Part shown: positions 22,830-33,400 of the stretch, one piece after another
Position numbering within the stretch: the stretch's first letter is position 1
Layout of the letters: each line of letters opens with the position of its first letter
Assembly: GCA_001247695.2 (NCBI GenBank)
Contig: LGRX02035513.1
Span: forward strand, 1-64,000
Length of the DNA stretch: 64,000 nt
DNA from: Cymbomonas tetramitiformis
Taxonomy: Eukaryota; Chlorophyta; Pyramimonadophyceae; Pyramimonadales; Pyramimonadaceae
Direction of reading: 5' to 3'
The notes under the pieces: model-generated
Seen by the model: only the letters and a program-made list of their open reading frames with translations
Database searches by the model: none
Told to the model about the DNA's origin: nothing
Made by a program: the position numbers and the translations under genes

Positions 22830-23178
22830 GATTACGTAGGAGTATGGTAAGTGAGAAGAAAGAAGATAAAAAGTTGTGTCCACAGAAAAGTATACTTGCG
22901 ATAGTGAAAATCAACTCTTAAAGATAGCATATCGCGAGTACCGCGCTAGTACCACACTATTAACGCACTACTCACGCCACTAGTCCGTACTAGTCGCGCG
23001 ACTAGTGCGAAATCAGATCGCACTAGTGATGTGACTAGTGCGATCTGACTACATGTGACGATTGAAAGGCAATCAAACGCTCGAACGCCTGGAACGTCGC
23101 GCCGGTCATTAGTTTTGAAACTTTGAAGCTTAAACATTTGAAAAGGCGCCAAGTCGCTAAAGCGGGAAGGAAGGAAAT
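22830..23178. promoter_or_regulatory. Divergent intergenic region with ACTAGTGCGA palindromes
   Basis: Only 349 bases separate the two start codons (gene A leftward, gene B rightward), so both promoters must lie here or within the genes. It contains a perfect palindrome 23013-23048 with 15-bp arms TCAGATCGCACTAGT and a 6-base centre, plus other CTAGT/ACTAGTGCG copies at 22943-23010. The arm recurs as CTAGTGCGATCTCA at 25404-25417, just after exon 1 of gene B. These could be binding sites for a regulator or for the transposase. Confidence 0.55.
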
Positions 23179-26100
23179 ATGTTATGCTCGTCGTGCTCTG
23201 AAGGCGAATCTGAGCTTAGCGCTTCGTCTAATTCTTCTGGTTCAGAAGATTATTACTATGAAACGGTGGAAGACTTTATATGCAAGACGAAAACCATCAA
23301 CCCAAGAAAGGCGAAGCGTTCCGAACCGGAAGCAGAATCCAAAACGTCGGGATATGGGCCCAACAATACTGCGGAAAGCGTGACAAAGATCGGGGATCTG
23401 ATGGACCCCGCCAACGAATGCAGGTGTGGGAGGCGCTGTCTGTCCCAATTCGAGTATCGTCCCGTGCAGGCGTACTTACGTGAGAAGTCTACGCTAAACG
23501 GTCGCCAGTTCAAGGAGAACATCGTCGCGGAGCTCACTCGTGCGCGTAGGTTCAAGCCCGGTTCGCAGAAGCTTGAAATAGAGATGTTCGACTCGCTGAC
23601 GTTCCTGGGCAAGAAAGTCTGCAAGGATGCGTTTCGACGACTGCACTTTATTCCCGAAAGCACATGGTTCAAGTGGCACGCGCACGTGTGTGGGGGCGGC
23701 ATGCTGGAGAGCACAAGGAAGAGGAATTTGACGCTGTACAACGACCCGACGAACCTGAACTGGACTTATTTCTTGGAGTACGCTGCTCACGAGCTGTTGC
23801 CGTTGGCGGAGCCACAACCTCAAAACGGCAAACTCCAAATGAATCCGATCCGACCAGCCGATTGTTATGCCGCATACAAGCTTATGCGTCGCGGCGTTTA
23901 TCAGGTTAAAATCACGCAGTTTCGCAAGTATCTGCGCGAGTACCTCCGCGCGAAGCATATTACCATGCGCAAGCGGAAGGATTGTGCAGGTAAGTGCACG
24001 ACATGCGAAATCTTGACGAAGCAGCGCCGTGCTGTAAAGGACTTGGAGGACCTGGAGGACTGGAAGACGCTTAACGACGCGCACCGGAGTGATTATCGAA
24101 ATGAGAGAGCTCAGTACAATAACACCCGTGCTGATAGTGCCAACCAGTTCGGCATCAGTGACTCGTATTGTTTCGACGGGGCGGCAAACAACAACACCGT
24201 TTGTCCGCACTTCCCCGTGAAGGTCAAGGCGATGAGCGACAAAGCTGGAAGTTTCTTCCACCTTCATCTGCAAGCAGTCGTGATGCACGGCACGGTGTTG
24301 TGCATGTGTTTACTTATGCCATGGGTTCCTGGCAAAGACGTGAACATGTGCCTCACGACGCTCAATATTCTGCTACGGTATGTGGTGGAGAACACGGAGC
24401 GGCACTTTCGGCAAACATGCCACGTGCAAATGGACGGAGGGTCGGAAAACTGGAACCGGCATGTTTTCGCCTTCTTCTGCATCCTGGTTCACCACGGGCT
24501 GTACAAAGAGATCTACCTACACCGTCTGCCCGTAGGCCACTCCCACAACGACGTCGATGGCTTTTTCGGGTTGCTGAAGATGCTGTTGTGGGGTAAGACC
24601 GCGGATAAAAAAGGCCATTGGTTCATATCTTTGGAACAATGGATTGCCTTTCTCTTTGCCTGGACGATAACAACCATCAACAAGCACACGTACGTCGTCG
24701 GCTGCAACTTGGACTTCAAATCGTGGATCGACCCGCACTTGAACGAAGAGTTTGGTGGCCACGCTGGACGAGACCGCAAGGTGCATACTTGGTGCTTTTA
24801 CGTCGCTCCGGACAAGCTCGTCCGAGCGAAGTACAAGTTTGGTGACAGGTTCAAGGAATGGCTACCAAGTGGCGTGGACGAGGACCCGAACCTTGGGCTG
24901 ATTATTTGTACCAGTTATCCCGACGTCGACTCCGCCCCGGGCTATATGGACAACCCGGAATGGAAGCGCAAGGGGAAGGGAAACAAGGTATTGGACATGG
25001 AGCAAACAACGCGGAGCTGTCTATTGGGACTCCGAGCCGCAACGCCAGATCTGGTGAGCCAACAACGACACGAGGAATTGAAAGCAACCTTCCCCTTGCC
25101 TTTGAAGGTGGAGGCCGTGCGAGAGCGACATCCCGAGCGATTACCTCCGAAGTGGGACCTTTCACTGCTGCTGACACGTGCGCATACCCGCGCATCTACA
25201 GTCAAATGCGATGGGATCTTGAAGACGCGGTATGCTAAGGCGGAGCAGTTCAATGTATGTTTCGACGGCGTGACGCATAAGAAACAAGTGGTGGAGAAAG
25301 AAGTCCTGAAAAATATTGACATCAACGAGGTTGTGGCTTTTATGCGCGAGGCCAAGTATTGTACTGAGCTGATTTCCAGAAGGTAAGACGACCGTTTACC
25401 AGCCTAGTGCGATCTCATTTATACCTTATTTATATTTATTTTGTCATTATTGTCCTTCAAGTGTCTAAGCAAAGTCAGGTAGGTTTCTTGTTCTAGCTCC
25501 AGATCTTCCTACAACAAGGGCATTTTGCAATATCCGTGCAACTTGCCAAGTAGGCCTGGAAACAAGGGTGATGATACAGCACGTTTTTGCAGTCACATCC
25601 TAACCCTGAAACCCACGTTTCCGCGGGGAAAACTATTTCTAAGCAGACGACGCACTTGTTTCCTTCCTCTCTTTCCGAGTTGGTGGTGGTGGCGGCTTGC
25701 TCCTGTGTTGCGGGAGTCCTTTGATTCCCGGTAGAAGAAGTCGTCGCTTCGTCTTCAGGTGTCGCTGTTGTGGAGCTTTGCAACCAAGGAAAAACCTGCC
25801 GCAAGATTGTAACCTCGTCGTCCGAGTCCGTTGTTCCTGGTGTGTTCGGAACGACGGTAGAAGAGGTCGTTCCTTGTTCTTGATTTTCGCTAAGAAAACC
25901 CTCACTCATCCAGGGAAAAACTTCCCTCAGGATTCTAGTCTCGTCGTCGTGAGAGTCCGTCATTGCGGTGTAAGAGTATGCGAAGATAATACGAAGTGTA
26001 TAGAGAAGTTTCAAACTAGGGTTCGCTTACGCAGGTACGAGGATAAACACTTACACCGAGTGTTATCTGAGCGGAATGCTGAACTGCGGGGTCTTACGAC

Positions 26101-26974
26101 CAAGACCAAGAAGTTGGAACGCCTGATCCAGCTTTTGAAGGCAGAAGATGCTGGTGAAGAAGCTCCCGCAGTTCGTGCAGAGGCAGAAGAAGCTGGTGAA
26201 GAAGCTCCCGCAGTTCGTGCAGAGGCAGGTGTGCGTGAAGCAAATGGAAAGAGGAGTCGGAGAGGAGATCCACCTGCTGCTCGCAAGAGGTTTTCAGGCG
26301 CACAAAGGCAAAACAGGGCGCGCAGAACTTCACCCGCCTCCGAAGGCGACAGCGATGATACTGATATGGAGATGGATCTTGCCACTCGCAGTCGGAGTCG
26401 GCAGGTTGCAGCGCGCAAGAAGAAGCCTGGAAAGCAGCCAAAACAGCAGAAACAGCCCAGCAGCAGTGAGGGCACGGATGATGGCGACGATGAGCACTCC
26501 TCCGGTGTTGACGAGAGTCTATATGACCGTGGGATGCGTTTGGCATCGCAGAAGGAACACTTGGCAGCCGACTACCGGTTCGAGGACATGACTGTGGGCA
26601 GCTATGCCGTGACCGTTGCAGGCGGGGAAGCCAGCGACAAGTGTTGGTTCAACGTTATGCTCCCGGACGGCGGTAAGTCACTCCCACTCCATTTCGTGGA
26701 GGTGGTGGGGCAGCATGCCTCACGGAAGGAGATAACCTGGCAGTTCTGGTTGCCAGCACAGTCACGGAGAACGTTCGAGACGGTAGAACAACTCTGTGAG
26801 GCTGGAGCTTTCGTACGGGGTGCCCGCACCCTTCGCATGAAGTCTACATTTGACGTGAACGAGGTGTTGACATGCTGGGATGAGACCGCAAAATCTGGTG
26901 TTCAAGGCGGAATTCCAGGTTGTGAGGAGAAAGCTGAGCTTTTAAAAGCACTGCTGGAGAACTCTGAAGAGTAA
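23179..26974 (+). CDS. Gene B: DUF7869-like, transposase-type protein (two exons)
   Basis: Exon 1 runs from ATG 23179 to 25382 and exon 2 from 26035 to 26974. The donor AAG/GTAAGACG and acceptor TTACGCAG fit in phase, giving 1047 codons. Without splicing the first frame stops two bases inside the donor, and the second frame has no suitable ATG. Visible parts are an acidic Ser-rich start, a Cys cluster (CRCGRRC), a second Cys set CAGKCTTCEIL near 23985-24015, HVQMDGGSENWN near 24425-24452 and LPVGHSHNDVDGFFG near 24520-24570. The last two are hallmarks of DUF7869-type proteins found repeatedly with mobile DNA in protists and plants. An RNase-H-like nuclease role is inferred, not shown. Exon 2 encodes a basic, Ser-rich coiled region and an unrecognised C-terminal domain. 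Confidence 0.65.
25493..25963 (-). CDS. RING-type zinc finger protein inside the gene B intron
   Basis: The ATG at 25963 (MTDSHDDE) opens a 156-residue frame; the longer frame extends into the promoter side and its first Met is less likely. Two copies of a short acidic-hydrophobic motif (DDETRILREVFPWM and DDEVTILRQVFPWL) come first, then a Thr/Ser-rich spacer. The C-terminal finger is CVVCLEI...CDCKNVLYHHPCFQAYL...CPCCRKIW, a C-x2-C, C-x-C, H-x2-C, C-x2-C arrangement close to RING-H2 or RING-CH. Such proteins are usually ubiquitin ligases. The whole frame lies antisense in the predicted 652-base intron of gene B. Confidence 0.65.
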   Translation of the reverse strand: MTDSHDDETRILREVFPWMSEGFLSENQEQGTTSSTVVPNTPGTTDSDDEVTILRQVFPWLQSSTTATPEDEATTSSTGNQRTPATQEQAATTTNSEREEGNKCVVCLEIVFPAETWVSGLGCDCKNVLYHHPCFQAYLASCTDIAKCPCCRKIWS

Positions 26975-27840
26975 ATAAGTGCAGTCAAGAGTTCGTATGT
27001 GCATGCATGTACACATGTGGTTGTGCTTACACCCTAAATTGGTGTTACCACTTAGGGTTTCCCCCGCTAGAGGGCCATTTGCTCCAGAAATCTGCACGGA
27101 GATGCAAGTGCTTGATAGTTTATTTGTTCAAATATGTTTTATGGCAAACTACATTATAACATAGCACGTGACGGGTCCATTAGCAAGAACCTTTACATAT
27201 GTTACCCGCCCTTTGTGAATACGCGTGTGATAAAGCATAGGGTTTGAGGGGGTTTTGGCAAAATTGTGCTGAAATCGATGAAAATATCAAACATACGATA
27301 AACAGGTACATATTTTTCCCTTTTTACTTCCATTTTATAACCTTTAATCTCGATCTAATACCATATGTGGATTTTTGGAACACTCCTCAATATGCCTAAG
27401 AGTCACGCGTAAGAATTCTGAAAACCCCGCCTCATACGATGAGAAAAACTTCCAAAATTATAACCACCCTATTTTTTGGGCATGATATGTTTAAAATAAT
27501 GTAAAAAACATCAAAACAATGACCTTCAAAAAATCTTCCAATTTAGAGCGCATCTTCCAATTTAGAGCGCATCTTCCAATTAAGAGCGATCGTCGTTAAG
27601 AGTAGAAAGCGTGACCACAATGGTTCCTTCAATGGCGCAGTCACCAATGTGTGGCAAAGGGAGTTCGTTTTTGCAACGCCACAAAGGAGGTGTAATATTT
27701 TGATACCTATGCTAAATAAAACAATTCTCACAGGGTGATCACACATAATAGTGATGTTGTCCGAGGGAAGCTTGAGCATGGCCCCGCCGAGGGAAGCTCG
27801 AGCATGGCCCTGTATCGTGTTGCGTGATAATGGCTGTGCT
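26975..27840. other. Intergenic, small 19-bp triplication
   Basis: No convincing coding frame. At 27533-27588 the unit ATCTTCCAATTTAGAGCGC is repeated three times. The rest is AT-rich; TTAGGGTTT at 27050 is isolated and not a telomere array. Confidence 0.6.
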
Positions 27841-27849
27841 GTGTCAGGG

Positions 27850-28180
27850 AGTTTGAGGAGAAGCTGAAGGGTGGCAACAAACAGTCACAACTTCTTAAAG
27901 TGCAGGTGTGTGTTGCTGATGATTTGTTCCGCCCGTTGATGTGGGGCAGTCAGTATTGCATGCTTTTCTAATATCGCTCTCCTTAGCCATACGAAAAGTT
28001 GCCTTACAGGGGGGTGCTTTCTGGCTGCCACAGGAGTTTGAGAACCGTGCTGCTGTTGCTGAATCCAAAGTTGAGGAGCTTAGTAAGATGGTGGAAGCCC
28101 AGGGCCTCGAGTTGCAGGCGCAATTAAGATGCGAATTGAAGAGACAGGCAAGGCTTAAAGTGTGTTTTGGCGGTATCTAG
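27850..28180 (+). CDS. Possible coiled-coil exons of a host gene
   Basis: Two short plus-strand blocks look like exons. One follows CTGTGTCAG and reads EFEEKLKGGNKQSQLLKVQ before a CAG/GTGTGTGTT donor. The next follows GCTGCCACAG and reads EFENRAAVAESKVEELSKMV and on. Both begin with EFE and are rich in heptad-like Glu/Lys/Leu. If real, the 14.45-kb retrotransposon to the right may have landed in a downstream intron. No full gene can be assembled here and no function assigned. Confidence 0.35.
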
Positions 28181-28685
28181 CAACAAGCTCGTGGAAACAA
28201 CAAAAGACCACGAGCTTCAAGACAGAAACGGGAGTCATAGCAACCTGCGACTCAGCTCTTGTGGGATCATCTGCCACGCTCGCAGCAGGAAAAACAGACA
28301 AAAATGCAGAGAAGTAACAGCATATACGGCTTCTCATGCAGTCAAAGTATCACAGACTGTACAGGTCGAATAGGCCTAGTAGTTGCTTGCAGCAAATATG
28401 ACAAGATGTTGCTCAGGCATACGTATATCTATTACGGGAAGACTTGGTATTATCACACAGGGAGGGAATCCTTAAAGGTAGTTGAAAGGAAATATTCAGA
28501 AGGGAATTCGGTGAAATTGGAGTAATTTGATCGAGAGAAAATTGGAGAACTTGTGTATATTGATGTGGAGAGCACAAGATACTGAGGGATCCCTTAAAAG
28601 TGTCTCGTTGCCGTATCAGGACTTGCATTCTGTTTTACCTGTAAGAACGCTTGGCAGTCTTGAGATTCCTGTACCCGGCGGTACC

Positions 28686-29200
28686 TGTGCTAGGACAACA
28701 CACGGTGTCATGCGCGGATGACTCAGCAATGTCATACATGCCAGAAGTGTCATACGCGCCTTACAGCATTAGCGCCCGAGACCCCTGTTGAGGAAGAGAC
28801 CCCCCTTATATGGGAGTACACAGTACCACTGTACTGTGTAATAATGTGACATGTAGAATACTGGCACATCATACTGCATGATAATGTAGTACAAGCATAT
28901 GATAGGTTGATGAGACTTGGCCATGCTGACTAGGATTACCTCAGAGAGCTGAGTGAATAAGTAATGGCCAAGGCCAAAGAAACAGTTGAGATTTCTAGAG
29001 TAAAACAGCCGCATGGCAAAAAGTCAATATAATACCTAATTCTTACTGCAAATATATGCACTGAGTCTGGACATAGTTCCTAAGAATCGACATAGCTTGA
29101 TTAGTCTTATATAGTGCATAATATAGAACCTTGCACTATATATGATCCACAAGTAGTTTCACAGTCACTGTCAAGTAGAGGTTTAGTACTGCCTCCTACA
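28686..29200 (+). repeat. 5' LTR of Retro-A
   Basis: Begins TGTGCTAGGACAACAC and ends CTGCCTCCTACA (TG...CA). A TATA-like TTATATAG lies near 29107-29114, so transcription could start just downstream. It differs from the 3' LTR at three places only. Confidence 0.97.
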
Positions 29201-29203
29201 AAA

Positions 29204-29212
29204 TGGTATCAG
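29204..29212 (+). promoter_or_regulatory. Primer-binding site, initiator tRNA-Met type
   Basis: TGGTATCAG starts three bases after the 5' LTR and matches the complement of the 3' end of initiator tRNA-Met, the usual primer for many plant and algal gypsy elements. Confidence 0.85.
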
Positions 29213-30472
29213 TGTGCTACGCGCCACCACCACCACCGCTTCCACAAAATTTTTCTGCTTTGAGATTGTAACTCTTCCGACGAATTTGCGTGTGCTTCAG
29301 TTTTTCGAATGGAGTTTGAGCTCTCAAGTTACTAGCGCGTTACATAACTTTGGGTCAGCACTGGCCAGGAGAGTCGTTTGCGACTTCCTTCAACGAGATG
29401 TCTTGTGGCGCTGTCGAAATTCTTCTTCAAGTTACTTGTAAAACGTAATCTCTCTTCGCGGGTTGCTTCATGATGGTTTCTTCGTGCAGCTGCGCGCGCT
29501 TTGCAGTCTTATCTGCTGTGAGTGCCTAGTGCGCACGCGGTTCTTCGCTCAGATGTTCGTTGTGGCGTTTGTTCCTCAGCAACAAATGTTCTTAGAATTG
29601 TTGAATGCAGCTTATACTCTCTTCGCGCCGTGATCTGTGATGGGCAATTTCGGCTCGCCTAGTGTGAGGCCTCCTACTGTGGCACAGTGTGCCACAAATA
29701 AAGTAGCCTAGGGCTATCTTTCGTCTAGCGTTCGCTCTGCGCCTGGGGCTCGCAAATTATCTTTACAAATTATGGCAATTTTTGCGGGTGCTGCTTATAT
29801 TCGAGTTTGGGAATGGTCAAAATTGTACTTCTGGCCGCTGGCCTTATGTTCGCGCTCTGACGCGCTGGTCAACGACTCGTCGTTTTTCTTGCTCGCTGGC
29901 AGCTTTGAGCCGTTAATTCTTCTCGGGAATTGTGCCAATTGGTCAGCGTTTTCCGCGGGATCTTCGTCTACGCTACCCTCTGCGATTGGGATGTGTGCGC
30001 GATGTTCTTCTTGGGCTCGGAATTGGCGTGATGCGACTTCAGATTAGCGCTATTCCGCTGGCGTGCGTGTTCTTCGTCGAGTGTCTTTGCGACTGAGTGG
30101 GATTACGCAATTTTATGCTTGGGAATCCGAAAATGTTCTCTGAATTGGCAGATGCGGCTTGCGTTCCTTGCCCTTAGGCTCTGCAGCGCTCTAGCGTTCT
30201 TGGCAGGGGGCTAACCCTGAGTGGTATCGCGCTGCGACGTTGCTTTGACTTCCGTGAGCCGATCGTTAACCAATTTGGCTCAATTTGTTTTCATCTTACC
30301 TCTTCGAGTTTGCTGGAAAGCTTTGATTGAGATTTGGCAGCGGCAGTTGCTTATTTGCTGTTGGGATCCTGCGTCTTCGCACTTAACACTATACGCCTGT
30401 ACGGCGGAAGCGCTGGCAGATTTTTCGGAATCAGATTGCTGCGTTTCTCCACCATCTTAAGCGACTTTTTCA
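29213..30472 (+). other. Retro-A leader (5' untranslated region)
   Basis: About 1.26 kb without a credible coding frame lies between the primer site and the gag ATG. It is moderately T-rich with many short stops. This is long for an LTR element leader, and packaging or translation signals may lie here, but none can be named. Confidence 0.7.
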
Positions 30473-33400
30473 ATGTCCTCTTCACGGCAAGCTTCTTCGC
30501 TGTATGTTCCGCCTCAGCGGCGCTCGGGGGTGGCGGAGGCTGCTTCTGGGCCCTCCGGGCTCTCTAGCTCGGCCCGGGTGTTTCAGCTCCGGGATGGGCT
30601 TGGGGCTTTGGGGCCCACCCCGTACTTTGTCCCGGAATGGGGGGCGCCAGCCGGGGCGCGGCGAAGCAGCACGGGGGGGGTAGCAGTACAACGCTCTCTG
30701 GAGGGCGAATACGCGCTTTTGGCGAGCGCGCCTCTACCTCAAGAGGAACGTCGCACCCAAGCATCGCTGCCTGCCACGCCCACGAATTTCCCCGACGGCT
30801 CGCGTGACTCTCCTGGGCTGGTATCTTCCATTGTACGTACGTTTGAGTGCTACTCTACACCCCAGCAGCGTGCAGGGGGTGCAGGTGCCTCAGGTCTACA
30901 ACGTAGCCAACCAGCTCTCGAGGAGCTCAACACGGTCGCTATAGCCACCGCTCATAATTTGAGATCATCTCCTCATAGCGAAGCTGTAGTTGACCATTTG
31001 CCTTTGGCACCAGAGCATCTCGTTGGAAACCAGACCCATGAGAGCAACATATTTACGCCTAGGCGTGAAAGTGCTCCTCCAAGTGGCGAGCGCGGTTTGT
31101 CAAGCGTGAACGAGTGGAGCGTCAGGCTGGCACGCCAAGCTGTAGCAGTGGATATTTTAGCGGTATGTGCATTGCGTAATTGGTGGAGTACTTGGACAGC
31201 ACGAGTGCTCAGCGGGCGTGTTTCATCTGCACTTACGACATGGCACCTACGTGCCCGTCTCGCGCGCATGCGTGTTTCCCTTACAGCATGGCACGAGCGA
31301 GTTCACCGCAAGAACCAGGTCCAACGCAAAAAGCAAGATTTTGCTGGACACGCAAGTTCACGATTGGCGTCCCGGCTCTTGAGTGCATGGCGAGAAGAAC
31401 AACGTCGTGTAAAAGAGATCACTCTCGAAATCACGGCGTGCAACATCGCCCGGTCCGAGTTCTACGTGAGGAAGTGTATGAAAGCGTGGAAGGCTACCGT
31501 GGACTTCGCTTCCAAGTGCACCACCTTTGCGGTCCAGCGTGAACAACATGTGAAGCGCGAAGTCCTCCACGAGTGGTCAGCTCTGACGGACACGCCTGAC
31601 GTGACCCCGAAGCAATGGGCGACCTTGCGTAGACATCTTCGCCGCCTGTGTGGCCAAGAAGACTCCATCGCTGCAATCACATGGGAGGTGCAGCTGAGAA
31701 CGAAGAGTGGAGAGCAACGCGTGATCCCATCTCGTGGACTCCTTCTGTCGCATGTTACCTCAGCAAGCCACCATTATCATCACCTCCACTCTGCACGACC
31801 ACTCGTCACGACCATCCCAGCCAACCGGCCTGCAAGGCTGGTGCGGTTGGGAGTGAGCGTCGAGGAGGTGATAAAGACTCTAAGGCGTACAACCACCTTG
31901 GGAGCAAGTGTTCAACAGCATGGCGTACAATCTGTACCTAGCCGCAACCCCTATGGCGTCTTGTCGTCTGAAGATGACTCCACGATCGATGAGGAAGACG
32001 TTCATTCCGCTGACTCCGCCCCACAACCACCTCGATCAAAAGCTTCATCCGCCCCACGACCCACACAACGAGAACGTGCTGTACGTGTCCAGGCTTTGAC
32101 GGAGTTAGCCCACGAGAAGGAGGTGGCGAAGCAGGAGCGGAAGCGGCAGAAGTTGGCCAAGCGCAAGCTCGCCAAGGCTCGACGTCGCAGTGACGAAGGT
32201 AAACTGATGTACGACTCCACCTCTACGTCCAGTGAGGAGAAGTCCACACTTTCATCGTGTCAAACATCTTCTTCTGAAGCGCTCTCCTCTGACGCCTCGC
32301 ACACCTCTTCATCAAGGAGCTCTCGGCGAAAGGGTGGACGCCAACGGCGGCGCCAAGCTCAAGTCACGCGACACGAGCGGCAACTACGAGAGCTGCAAGA
32401 GGAGTCCGAACGAGTCGCGTTAGATGCGGCCACTGCGCACCAAGCGCAGCTCACAGCGTTGCGCATGGACATGCACAATGCCGTGGAGGAAGCAACCCGG
32501 ATGCATCAGGAGCTCCGCACCACGGTGTGCCAAGAAGCGCGACGGGCCGCTCTCGAATCTGCTGAGGAGCAGATAGCGCGCATGCAGCATGCCGCGGACG
32601 TTGTCTCGCATCAGCATGAGCAAGCTGTAGCATCGCAGGCGGAGGAAGCTGCACGTCATCACCAACAACTTCGAGAAATGCAGCGCGCCGCGGAAGAGCA
32701 ACGCCAGCAACTTGACCAAGCAGCTCGAGAGCAACGACTGCTGGAGCAACAAGTGGCGGAGAGCAAGATAGTGGTGCAGGCCGCCCTTGAAGCCGCTGAC
32801 GGACGAGCGCACTCACGGCCAGAACAACCACCTAATACCCCCGCGAGCTATGCGACCGTCACAAGTGACGCTCAAGAAGCTGAACGCGAAGCTCTGATGG
32901 TGCCCCCGTCAGCCACGACTGTGGACGTACGGGGCCACAAAGGCGTGACGTTCGAGGAGGACGCCTCCAAGCGTGCATCTTCCCCCACGAGTGTGCATGA
33001 CCGCCTAGCCAAAATGGATTGGAGGTCCATTAGTGTGCCAGCCGTTACCGCTATCCGTGCACACGTGGAGGAGCACTTACCTGGCCACGTGGGCAAGATG
33101 GAAGCGGAACGCATGTTCTGTGACGTAGCGAGAAGGTACCGAGACCATGACCTAGCGTCTGGGTGTGGACCGCCGGTCTCCGAAGCCCCGGCCTCTCAAC
33201 TTCCTTCACCACCTCTGGCGGGAACGGCGATCGTTTGTTGCGTGTACGACGAAGTCGCGTCCAGCACGTCCAACGTTCCGTGCTCGAGATGCGCTCGTAG
33301 CCCGCAACCCCCTGTAGCCATATGGAATTGCGGGCTTACAGCTCTTTCAGACTTGTCGGAAACCACTCAATTCCTGCCGTTGTGTATATATTGCACGCGC

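Noticed and set aside
17040..27000. Terminal inverted repeats for the whole gene A/B unit (TGCACTTATTT near 17056 and its complement near 26975)
   Set aside because: Only 11 bases, close to both stop codons and without target duplication; too weak to call element ends.
27050..27065. Telomere-like TTAGGGTTT
   Set aside because: Single occurrence, not an array.
28769..29014. 81-85 codon frames in both LTRs
   Set aside because: They are identical because the LTRs are; no protein features, and they overlap the promoter region.
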